From Rhodospirillales bacterium (GTDB lineage Bacteria; Pseudomonadota; Alphaproteobacteria; ATCC43930; CGMCC-115725), in NCBI GenBank assembly GCA_028291405.1, contig JAQGID010000427.1, positions 1-36,392 of the forward strand: DNA of 36,392 bases. Direction: 5' to 3'. Both the position numbers and the translations under genes were made by a program. Under the pieces are notes generated by a model, which did not search any database, was not told the DNA's origin, and worked only from the letters and a program-made list of their open reading frames with translations. The first letter of the stretch is position 1. The number at the start of each line of letters is the position of its first letter. Positions 24,898 to 32,199 of this stretch are shown piece after piece.

Positions 24898-25654
24898 TCT
24901 GACCGAGCCTGATGGGACGGTCCGCCGTGCGGGACGTTCCGCGCGTCGACGTCGGCACGACCCTTTCCGGCGGCATGCTGACGACGCGGCCGCGCCCGAG
25001 AACATGAATGCGAAACCCGTTAGGGAAGAGGCGCGCGATCGCCGGTTCGAACACGTCGAGCCCGCCGGTGAAGGTGCCGAAGGCCGGCAGGATGATCCGC
25101 CGCGCATCGGCGACAAAGCAGCGCGCGACGAGACGGCCTGCGCGGAGCGCAACCGTCGCAGTCGGATGGAAATGGCCGCTGAGCTCGCCCGCGGCGGCGC
25201 CGTCGACGGCGACGTGGCGAAAGAGGAGCGGGCCGAGCGTCAGCGCGTCCGTGACCATGCCGCCGAGACCGACAGGCGGCGCTGGGTCGTGATTGCCGGC
25301 GATCCAGATCCAATCATGCGCCGCGACGAGGCTGGCGAGCAACGTCGTCTCGGCGGAGCCGAGCCGCTCGTGCGCCGAGGCGTCGTGAAAACTGTCGCCG
25401 AGGCAGATGATCCGCTGGGCGCCGTGCCTTCGCAGCGCGTCGGCGAGCATCGCCAAGCTGGCGGCGGTGTCGTAGGGAGGAAGCAGCGCGCCGTGACGGG
25501 CGAAGCTCGAGCCCTTCTCGAGATGGAGATCAGCGACGATCAGCGTGCGCTGCTCCGGCCAGAACAGCGCGCCGCTTGGATCGGCGACGAGCGCAGCACC
25601 GTTGAGGCGCAGGGCGACTGTCGTCGCTGCCATGATGGTGGGGTCGTCCGGCAT
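24863..25654 (-). CDS. pdeM: Ligase-associated metallophosphoesterase PdeM
   Basis: A binuclear metallophosphoesterase of 263 residues, the phosphoesterase component of the bacterial Lhr-Core/ligase repair cluster. Metal ligands are visible: Asp42 and His44 in VADLHLEKG, Asp87 in CLGDSFHD, Asn121/His122 in AGNHDP, and the His pair in GHFHP at 161-163. The last 25 or so residues are Arg/Pro-rich and antisense to the Nudix gene end; they may be dispensable. The start is MPDDPTIM at 25654, or MAATTVALRL at 25633; neither has a clear ribosome site. It is separated from the helicase gene by about 1.3 kb, whereas these genes are adjacent in many relatives. Confidence 0.93.
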   Translation of the reverse strand: MPDDPTIMAATTVALRLNGAALVADPSGALFWPEQRTLIVADLHLEKGSSFARHGALLPPYDTAASLAMLADALRRHGAQRIICLGDSFHDASAHERLGSAETTLLASLVAAHDWIWIAGNHDPAPPVGLGGMVTDALTLGPLLFRHVAVDGAAAGELSGHFHPTATVALRAGRLVARCFVADARRIILPAFGTFTGGLDVFEPAIARLFPNGFRIHVLGRGRVVSMPPERVVPTSTRGTSRTADRPIRLGQIRPAPRAPRRG

Positions 25655-25760
25655 GAAGTTTTTGATAGGACAAGGCGGCGGTCCGCGCCATCGCAAAAAA
25701 AGTGGTACGGGGCACATATCGAGAGCATATCAGCGATGTTGACGAGATGACTGCGAGACG

Positions 25761-26234
25761 ATGCGCCGCGACATGAACACATCCCAACCTGACCCTGACC
25801 CCGGACCGCGTCGGGTCGGACCCGTCGAGCCGGATCTGCTCGGTTCGGCGATCTTCCTCTATTCGGAATACCTCCGCGCCCTCGAGGAGGATGCCGCGCT
25901 GGAGGACGACCAGGAAGACGCGCCCGAGCCTCCCGAGGTCGATATGCGCGCCGTCCTCGATCTCATCGCCGAGGAGCTCGGCACGGAGGTCACGACGACG
26001 CTCAACCTCTACATGCGGTTGACCGCGCTGCATCGCCTCCTCGAGGCGCACCCCGCGCTGGGACGGATCGCGATCGACGAGGACGGGCCGGGCGGCTTCC
26101 TTACCGAGGACGCGCTGATCGCGGCGGCGCGGCTCGAACTGATCGTCCGCGGCGTCGGCGACGAGCGCCGCGCTGAATTCGACGCCCGCGAATTTCGTAC
26201 CGCGCTCGACGGTATGAGCGACGAGTGCGGCTAG
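25761..26234 (+). CDS. Small acidic hypothetical protein
   Basis: I do not recognise this 157-residue, strongly acidic protein. It opens MRRDMNTSQPDPDPGPRRVG, then has a likely helix (LLGSAIFLYSEYLRALEEDA), a run of Asp/Glu/Pro, and a central pair of helices (VDMRAVLDLIAEELGTEV, TTLNLYMRLTALHRLLEAHP). A third section, EDALIAAARLELIVRG, precedes a charged end. There are no Cys, membrane segments or metal motifs. Third-position GC is high, which supports coding. It is divergent from pdeM by 106 bp and ends just before the phasin terminator. ATG 25773 is an alternative start. Confidence 0.65.
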   Translation: MRRDMNTSQPDPDPGPRRVGPVEPDLLGSAIFLYSEYLRALEEDAALEDDQEDAPEPPEVDMRAVLDLIAEELGTEVTTTLNLYMRLTALHRLLEAHPALGRIAIDEDGPGGFLTEDALIAAARLELIVRGVGDERRAEFDAREFRTALDGMSDECG

Positions 26235-26262
26235 CGATCGAAGCTGCGGCGGCACGGCTGGC

Positions 26263-26294
26263 AAAAAAAGCCCGATGCGGGGGAGGCATCGGGC
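26263..26294 (-). terminator. Intrinsic terminator of the phasin gene
   Basis: On the minus strand a 9-bp perfect stem GCCCGATGC/GCATCGGGC with a 7-base loop is followed by TTTTTTT. It lies 22 bp after the phasin stop codon. This is the clearest Rho-independent terminator in the window. Confidence 0.92.
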
Positions 26295-26315
26295 CAAGGC
26301 TCGGGGAAGGCCGCG

Positions 26316-26708
26316 TTAGTCGGCCGCCTCGACGTGTTTTGCCGCTTGCTCGGCGGCGGGCCGCAGCTGCGACATGCTATCGAGCAGGCTGCGCGTCCCG
26401 AGATCGGCGATCTTGTTCGCTTCGGCGACGTAGTCCTGAACGGCCATCCTGGCATATTGCGATTGCAGGTCGATTGCCTCGTTGAGGCTGGCCGTCTGCG
26501 CCAACGCCTTGCTGATCTGCAGGCCGTGGTCGAGCCGCGTCCTGCCGAACTCGAGGAGTTCGCTGCTGAGCGCCACCCATCCTTCGAGCAAGCGGTTGCC
26601 GGCCTGCAGGAACGGGTCGATCGGCGCCGCGCCTGCAAGATTGACCAAATTTGAAGGAGTGTCGTGCCCCTCGGGGGATCGCCGCGTCTTGCTGTGAGCT
26701 TCAGCCAT
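26316..26708 (-). CDS. Phasin family protein (polyhydroxyalkanoate granule)
   Basis: A 130-residue, helical, low-hydrophobicity protein of the phasin family that coats polyhydroxyalkanoate granules. The core PFLQAGNRLLEGWVALSSEL is followed by LEFGRTRLDHGLQISKALAQ and then LQSQYARMAVQDYVAEANKI, the usual phasin pattern of FxRxRLxxDxxLxxxLAxCxxxxE-like helices and a YxxE/YARM segment. The N-terminal 20 residues are charged and likely disordered. The ribosome site AGGGAGGTATGGC is excellent. It has its own sigma70-like promoter about 75 bp upstream and a strong intrinsic terminator, so it is an independent unit between two repair genes. Confidence 0.9.
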   Translation of the reverse strand: MAEAHSKTRRSPEGHDTPSNLVNLAGAAPIDPFLQAGNRLLEGWVALSSELLEFGRTRLDHGLQISKALAQTASLNEAIDLQSQYARMAVQDYVAEANKIADLGTRSLLDSMSQLRPAAEQAAKHVEAAD

Positions 26709-26783
26709 GCCATACCTCCCTGGTTAACCGGATTCAATGGCCGAAATCGGCACGGCAGTAGTTGCCGCGTCCGGCATGTTGAA

Positions 26784-26812
26784 ATCTTAGGACAACCACT
26801 CGAATCTCGCAA
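26784..26812 (-). promoter_or_regulatory. Sigma70-type promoter of the phasin gene
   Basis: Minus-strand TTGCGA, a 17-base spacer, then TAAGAT. The predicted start of transcription is near 26777, giving a leader of about 70 bases that ends in a strong ribosome site. The surrounding 26709-26932 is AT-rich and otherwise empty of genes; I see no certain PhaR site. Confidence 0.6.
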
Positions 26813-26932
26813 TGAATTCCTTAAGAAATTTTGATGAATGTCAGTAAAATGGTCAATATGACTTACCCATCTCTTGCAGAGCGTACCCATTAAGGGGCGG
26901 TCTATTTGCTATCAAGTGGTAAAAACGCGTAT

Positions 26933-29401
26933 TCAAAGCGGGAGGTGCGACTGGGGCGGCACGCCCGTCGCTTCCTCGATGAGCGCGGCGGCAGCCTCGT
27001 CGATCATCGTATCGATGGCGCTGCCGCTGACTTGCTCGCGGCCGATCTCGAGCAGGATTGGAACGGCGAGCGGCGAGACGCGGTCGAGCGCCCGCAGCGT
27101 GATCCGGCCGCGCACCCGCGCCAGCATGTCGCCGAGGCGGCGGACGCCCGTGAGGCCTGTCGCCGCATCGGCGCGCGTCGCACGCAACAGGATGTGGTCG
27201 GGCTCGTGGCGGCGCAGCACGTCGTAGATGAGGTCCGAGCTGAAGGTGACCTGCTTGCCGGTCTTGTGCGCGCCCGGGTGCTTGCGCTCGATCAACCCGG
27301 CGATCACCGCGACGTTGCGAAACGTGCGCTTCAGCATCGACGATTCCGCCATCCAGGATTCGAGGTCGTCGCCGAGCATGTCCTCGTCGAGCAGCGCGTC
27401 GACGTCCTCCGCCGGCTTGAGGCTCCAGACGGCGAGGACGTAGTCGGTCGCGACGAAGCCGAGCGGATCGAGCCCGGCGCGCTCCATCCGCCTCGTCAGC
27501 AGCATGCCCAGCGTCTGGTGCGCGTTGCGTCCCTCGAAGCAATAGGCGATGAGGTAATGCAGCTTGCCGCGTGGGAAGGTTTCGACCAGCAGATCATCGC
27601 GTGCGGGCAGGACCGAGCGCCAGCGCTGCAGGCGCAGCCATTCGCTGACCGCCGCCGGCAGATCGCCCCAGCCCGACGGGTCGGCGAAGATGGCGCGGAC
27701 GCCATCGGCGAGGTACGTCGTGAGCGGCAGCCTTCCGCCGGCATAGGCCGGCACCTTCGGCGCCTCGGCACCGCCGACGCGGCTGACCATGACCTCCATG
27801 TCATGGATCCCCTCGAAGCGCAGCAGCTGGCCCGCGAAGACGAAGGTGTCGCCGGCCCGGAGGCCCTGCGCGAAATACTCCTCGACCTCGCCGAGCGCGG
27901 CGCCGCGGCGGACCCGGACGCGCAGCATCGCCGCCTCGACGATGGTGCCGATGTTCATGCGATAGCGCTGCGCCGCCTTGTCCGAGACGATTTGATAGCG
28001 GCCGAGACTGTCGCGGAAGAGCCGGTGCCAGCGCTCATAGGAGCCGAGCGCGTAACCGCCGGTCGCGACGAAGCGGAGGACCTCGTCGAAGTCGGCACGC
28101 GTCAGGTCGTGATAGGGCGCCGCGCTCGTCACCTCGGCATAGAGCGCATCGGCGGCGAAGGGTTCGGCGCAGGCCATGCCGGTGATGTGCTGCGCCAACA
28201 CGTCGAGACCGCCTGGCCGCGGCCTCTCGCCGTCGAGCGCCCCTGACTTGATCGCCGCGACGGCGGCGCGGCACTCCAGCACCTCGAAGCGATTGCTGGG
28301 GACCAGCAGCGCGCGGCTCGGCTCGTCGAGCCGGTGGTTGGCGCGGCCGATGCGCTGGACGAGGCGCGAGACGCCCTTGGGCGCCCCGAGCTGGATGACG
28401 AGATCGACCGCCGCCCAGTCGACGCCGAGATCGAGCGACGAGGTCGCGACGACGGCGCGCAGCCGTCCCGCCGCCATCGCGCCCTCGACCTTGCGGCGCT
28501 GCTCGACGGCGAGGCTGCCGTGGTGCAGCGCGATCGGCAGATTGTCGTCGTTCAGCCGCCACAGCTCGTGGAAGGCGAGCTCGGCCTGGGCGCGGGTATT
28601 GACGAAGACCAGCGTCGTCTTGTGCGCCTTGATCGCCTGGTAGATCTCGTCGACGGCATGCAGCGCCATATGCCCTGCCCACGGCAGATGCGCGTCCGTC
28701 GCGAGGATCGCGACCTCCGGCGGCGGCCCGGCGGCGCCGATGATCCGCGAGACGCCCTTGCCGCCGGGTGCGAGAAATGGCGCCAGCTCGTCCGGCCAGG
28801 CGACAGTGGCCGAAAGCCCGACGCGCCTCGCCTGCGGCGCCAGCGCCGAGAGCCGCGCCATGCCGAGCGCCAGCAGGTCGCCGCGCTTGCTGCCGGCGAG
28901 GGCGTGCAACTCGTCGATGACGACGCGGCGCAGGCTGCCGAAGACTGAAGAAGCGTCCTTGTAGGACAGCATCAGCGCCAGCGATTCCGGTGTCGTCAGC
29001 TGCATCTGCGGCGGCGATTCCCGCTGCCGCTGGCGTTTCGACGCCGGCGTGTCGCCGGTGCGCGTCTCGGCGCGGATCGGCAGGCCGAGCTCGGCGATCG
29101 GCGCCTCGAGGTTGCGGTGGATGTCGACGGCCAGCGCCTTCAGGGGCGAGATGTAGAGCGTGTGCAACCCCTCGTACGGCGCCGCCGCCAGCTCGACGAG
29201 GCTCGGCAGAAAGCCGGACAGCGTCTTGCCGCCGCCGGTCGGCGCGATGAGCAGCGCCGATCGCCCGTCGCGCGCCGCCGCGAGCATCGCCAGCTGGTGC
29301 GCATGCGGCCGCCAGCCGCGCTCGGCGAACCAGGCGGCGAAGCGCGACGGCAGGAGGGCGGGGAGCTGGTCGTCGGGCATCGCGAAAATATGAGAAGTCA
29401 T
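26933..29401 (-). CDS. Ligase-associated DExH helicase (Lhr-Core)
   Basis: An 822-residue superfamily-2 DNA helicase of the Lhr-Core type. Walker A APTGGGKT is at 53-60, motif Ia at LYISPLKALAVD, motif II DELH at 163-166, motif III LSATV, and motif VI QRIGRANH. A winged helix and the Lhr-specific C-terminal domain follow. The family, with a ligase, an MBL-type exonuclease and a phosphoesterase, forms a characterised bacterial repair cluster; Lhr-Core from Pseudomonas putida was shown to be a 3'-to-5' helicase. The start at 29401 is my choice; MPDDQLPALL at 29380 is an equally good one. The divergent MFS gene begins 41 bp upstream. Downstream, no terminator is certain before the phasin promoter. 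Confidence 0.95.
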   Translation of the reverse strand: MTSHIFAMPDDQLPALLPSRFAAWFAERGWRPHAHQLAMLAAARDGRSALLIAPTGGGKTLSGFLPSLVELAAAPYEGLHTLYISPLKALAVDIHRNLEAPIAELGLPIRAETRTGDTPASKRQRQRESPPQMQLTTPESLALMLSYKDASSVFGSLRRVVIDELHALAGSKRGDLLALGMARLSALAPQARRVGLSATVAWPDELAPFLAPGGKGVSRIIGAAGPPPEVAILATDAHLPWAGHMALHAVDEIYQAIKAHKTTLVFVNTRAQAELAFHELWRLNDDNLPIALHHGSLAVEQRRKVEGAMAAGRLRAVVATSSLDLGVDWAAVDLVIQLGAPKGVSRLVQRIGRANHRLDEPSRALLVPSNRFEVLECRAAVAAIKSGALDGERPRPGGLDVLAQHITGMACAEPFAADALYAEVTSAAPYHDLTRADFDEVLRFVATGGYALGSYERWHRLFRDSLGRYQIVSDKAAQRYRMNIGTIVEAAMLRVRVRRGAALGEVEEYFAQGLRAGDTFVFAGQLLRFEGIHDMEVMVSRVGGAEAPKVPAYAGGRLPLTTYLADGVRAIFADPSGWGDLPAAVSEWLRLQRWRSVLPARDDLLVETFPRGKLHYLIAYCFEGRNAHQTLGMLLTRRMERAGLDPLGFVATDYVLAVWSLKPAEDVDALLDEDMLGDDLESWMAESSMLKRTFRNVAVIAGLIERKHPGAHKTGKQVTFSSDLIYDVLRRHEPDHILLRATRADAATGLTGVRRLGDMLARVRGRITLRALDRVSPLAVPILLEIGREQVSGSAIDTMIDEAAAALIEEATGVPPQSHLPL

Positions 29402-29442
29402 GTGCCGCCGCAGTAGTGGGGTGCGATGAACGGACTGAGCGA

Positions 29443-30942
29443 ATGTCGACGCGTCGGCGTTCACCGGCCGAATGGTTTGGGGAGGGGGCCTTGCCGGATT
29501 TCTCAGAGAAGGGCGCCAAGCCGATCGAAACCGACATCCCGGCGCGGCTTGACCGCCTGCCGTGGGCGCCGTTTCACTGGCTGGTCGTGACGGCGCTCGG
29601 CATTACGTGGATCCTCGACGGGCTGGAGGTGACGCTCGCCGGGTCCGTGGCGGCCTCACTGCAGGACAGTCCGGTGTTGCATCTGACGACCGCCGAGGTC
29701 GGGCTGGCGGCGAGCGTCTACCTTCTCGGCGGCATTTCGGGCGCGATCTTCTTCGGCTGGCTGACCGACCGCTGGGGCCGCAAGCGGCTGTTCTCGATCA
29801 CCCTCGGCCTCTATCTCGTGGCGACGGCGGCGACGGCGCTGTCGTGGGATTTCTGGAGCTTCGCGCTCTTCCGCTTCCTCACCGGCGCCGGCATCGGCGG
29901 CGAGGGAACGGCGATCAACTCGGCGATCCAGGAGTTGATCCCGGCGCGCTACCGCGGCTGGACGGACCTCACGATCAACGGCAGCTTCTGGATGGGCGCG
30001 GCGCTCGGCGCGGCAGGGACGCTGGTCCTGCTCCATCCCGGGCTGCTGCCTGAGGACTGGGGCTGGCGCGCCGCCTTCGGGATCGGCGCGGTGCTCGGCC
30101 TCGGCATCCTGTTCCTGCGCCGTTTCGTGCCGGAGAGTCCGCGTTGGCTGATGGTGCATGGCCGCGTTGCCGAGGCAGAGGCGATCGTCGGCGAGATCGA
30201 GGCGCGCGTCGCCGCGGCCACCGGCGCCCTGCCGCCGATCCCGCCGGAGCGGCTGCGGCTCAGCGGCAAAGGCCGCATCGGCTTCGCGACCGTGGCGCGG
30301 ACGCTGCTGACGACGCATCGGACCCGGACGACGCTGGGCTTGGTGCTGATCACCAGCCAAGCCTTCTTCTACAACGCGATCTTCTTCACCTATGCGCTGA
30401 TCCTGACGCGGTTCTACGGCATCCCGTCGGCGCATATCGGCTACTACATGCTGCCCTTCGCACTCGGCAATTTCTGCGGCCCGCTGCTGCTCGGGCGGCT
30501 CTTCGACACGATCGGGCGCATCACGATGATCGCCGCGACCTACGGCGCCGCCGGGCTGCTGCTCGCCGGCACCGCCTTCCTGTTCTCGCTGGGAATTCTC
30601 GACGCGACGACGCAGACGATCGCCTGGACGGTGATCTTCTTCTTCGCCTCGGCGGCGGCGAGCGCCGCCTATCTTACGGTCAGCGAATGCTTCCCGCTCG
30701 AGATCAGGGCGCTGGCGATCGCCCTGTTCTATGCCGTCGGGACGCTGCTTGGCGGCGTCGTCGCGCCGGCGGTCTTCGGCATCCTGATCGCCAGCGGCGA
30801 GCGGCGCTACATCGTCTGGGGCTATCTCTTCGGCGCCGCGCTGATGGTGATCGCGGCAGTGGTCGAGTTGGTTATTGGCGTTAAAGCCGAGCGTCGTTCG
30901 CTCGAGAGCGTCACCGCGCCGCTGTCGCAGGTCGCGGAGTGA
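29443..30942 (+). CDS. MFS transporter (sugar/aromatic-acid porter group)
   Basis: A 12-helix major facilitator of 499 residues, with a soluble N-terminal tail. The MFS signature GWLTDRWGRKRLFS lies between helices 2 and 3, and FRFLTGAGIGGEGTA in helix 4, with RRFVPESPRWL in the central loop. These are features shared by the sugar porter and aromatic-acid:H+ symporter groups; the substrate cannot be inferred. I chose ATG at 29443; GTG at 29416 adds nine residues. It is divergent from the Lhr-Core helicase and followed by a REP-like repeat. It interrupts the repair gene group, so its link to repair is probably accidental. Confidence 0.9.
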   Translation: MSTRRRSPAEWFGEGALPDFSEKGAKPIETDIPARLDRLPWAPFHWLVVTALGITWILDGLEVTLAGSVAASLQDSPVLHLTTAEVGLAASVYLLGGISGAIFFGWLTDRWGRKRLFSITLGLYLVATAATALSWDFWSFALFRFLTGAGIGGEGTAINSAIQELIPARYRGWTDLTINGSFWMGAALGAAGTLVLLHPGLLPEDWGWRAAFGIGAVLGLGILFLRRFVPESPRWLMVHGRVAEAEAIVGEIEARVAAATGALPPIPPERLRLSGKGRIGFATVARTLLTTHRTRTTLGLVLITSQAFFYNAIFFTYALILTRFYGIPSAHIGYYMLPFALGNFCGPLLLGRLFDTIGRITMIAATYGAAGLLLAGTAFLFSLGILDATTQTIAWTVIFFFASAAASAAYLTVSECFPLEIRALAIALFYAVGTLLGGVVAPAVFGILIASGERRYIVWGYLFGAALMVIAAVVELVIGVKAERRSLESVTAPLSQVAE

Positions 30943-31020
30943 AGGCTAGATCTTGTGGGGAAAGCCTGAAAATGCAGGTGAATTGCAGGGAGGAGACACA
31001 ACATATTGATTTAAATCGTG

Positions 31021-31093
31021 GTCCCGGCGTAGGCCGGGACCCATGCTTCCGGCGTCGCGTTTTCTGACGGATGGACCCCGGCTTTCGCCGGGG
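31021..31093. repeat. REP-like pair of palindromes
   Basis: Two GC hairpins, GTCCCGGC-GTAG-GCCGGGAC (31021-31040) and CCCCGGC-TTTC-GCCGGGG (31076-31093), face each other across 35 bp. GGACCC, ATGCTTCC and GGATG-type flanks are shared. This is the familiar interspersed repeat of many alphaproteobacteria; its false translation gives GESRGP and MGPGLRRD strings. It probably also ends the MFS transcript. Confidence 0.75.
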
Positions 31094-31132
31094 AACGGAT
31101 GCTTACTTGTCAAAGAACGAACGAGGAACATA

Positions 31133-31189
31133 ATGGCGGAGGCCATGTCCTTCAAGGCTCTCATTCCTATATCCGTTCGATGCAGCTGA
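31133..31189 (+). CDS. 18-codon leader ORF before the exonuclease gene
   Basis: An ATG with GAGGA five bases upstream begins MAEAMSFKALIPISVRCS and stops at TGA (31187-31189), seven bases past the exonuclease ATG at 31180. The exonuclease start itself has no Shine-Dalgarno. The arrangement would allow translational coupling by re-initiation. It is short, so chance is possible; I give it as a candidate leader peptide. Confidence 0.4.
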   Translation: MAEAMSFKALIPISVRCS

Positions 31190-32199
31190 CCGCCCCGAAG
31201 CCCGAGAGCTGGCTCAAGATCGTGCCCGAGGGCATCTATTGCGTGCCCGGGGATTTCCACATCGATCCGTCCTCCAGCGCCAAGCGCGCGCTGGTGACGC
31301 ACGGTCACGGCGATCATGCGCGACCGGGCAATCGCCAGGTCCTCGCAACCGAGGGCACGCTCGCGATCATGCGGGCGCGGTTCGGCGAGGAAGCCGGCGG
31401 CACGCTGCAGCCGGCTTCCTATGGCGAGGTTATCCGGATCGGCGACGTCGACGTCACCTTCGTGCCGGCCGGCCATGTCCTCGGCAGCGCCCAGATCGTG
31501 ATGGACTACCGCGGCAGCCGCGTCGTCGTCTCCGGCGACTACAAGCGCCGCCCCGATGCGACCTGCCGGCCCTTCGAGCCGCAGCGCTGCGATGTCTTCG
31601 TCACCGAGGCGACCTTCGGCCTGCCGGTCTTTCGCCACCCGCCGGATGCGCATGAGATCGCCCGGCTGCTGCATTCGCTGCGGCTTTACCCCGATCGCTG
31701 CCAGGTCGTCGGAGTCTACGCGCTCGGCAAGTGCCAGCGGCTGTTGATGATGCTGCGCCGTGCGGGTTACGACGAGCCTGTCTATCTGCACGGCGCACTG
31801 ATCGCCCTTTGCGATCTCTATACGCAGCATGGCATCGATCTTGGCCCGCTGCTCTCCGCGACCGGCGTCGCCCGAGACGAGCTCAAGGGCCGTATCGTCC
31901 TGGCGCCGCCGGGCGCCACCGCCGACCGCTGGGCAAGGCGTCTGCCCGATCCAGTGGTCGGCATGGCCTCCGGCTGGATGCGGGTGCGGCAGCGCGCCAA
32001 GGCGCTCGGCGTCGAGCTGCCGCTCGTCATCTCGGACCACGCCGATTGGGACGAGCTGCTTCAGACGCTGACCGATACTGGTGCCCCCGAGATCTGGGTG
32101 ACGCACGGCCGCGAAGAGGCGCTGATCCATCAGGCGCAGGCAATGGGTCTGACGGCCCGCGCGCTATCGCTCGTCGGCTTCGAAGAGGAGGAGGATTGA
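31180..32199 (+). CDS. Ligase-associated exonuclease (metallo-beta-lactamase/beta-CASP)
   Basis: A 339-residue nuclease of the MBL fold, the Exo member of the Lhr-Core/ligase cluster. Metal motif HGHGDH is at 41-46, followed by PAGHVLGSAQ, SGDYKRR, SDHADW and a C-terminal THGREEA. The start MQLTAPKPESWLKIVPEGIY agrees with the family; the upstream in-frame ATG at 31099 overlaps the REP repeat. The stop overlaps the ligase start as TGATG, so the two genes are coupled. Members are Mn-dependent; specificity for ends or flaps is not deducible from sequence alone. Confidence 0.93.
   Translation: MQLTAPKPESWLKIVPEGIYCVPGDFHIDPSSSAKRALVTHGHGDHARPGNRQVLATEGTLAIMRARFGEEAGGTLQPASYGEVIRIGDVDVTFVPAGHVLGSAQIVMDYRGSRVVVSGDYKRRPDATCRPFEPQRCDVFVTEATFGLPVFRHPPDAHEIARLLHSLRLYPDRCQVVGVYALGKCQRLLMMLRRAGYDEPVYLHGALIALCDLYTQHGIDLGPLLSATGVARDELKGRIVLAPPGATADRWARRLPDPVVGMASGWMRVRQRAKALGVELPLVISDHADWDELLQTLTDTGAPEIWVTHGREEALIHQAQAMGLTARALSLVGFEEEED

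Noticed and set aside
30946-32130. A 394-codon minus-strand frame antisense to the exonuclease
   Set aside because: It includes the REP repeat translated as GESRGP and MGPGLRRD, a well-known artefact; the exonuclease is on the plus strand.
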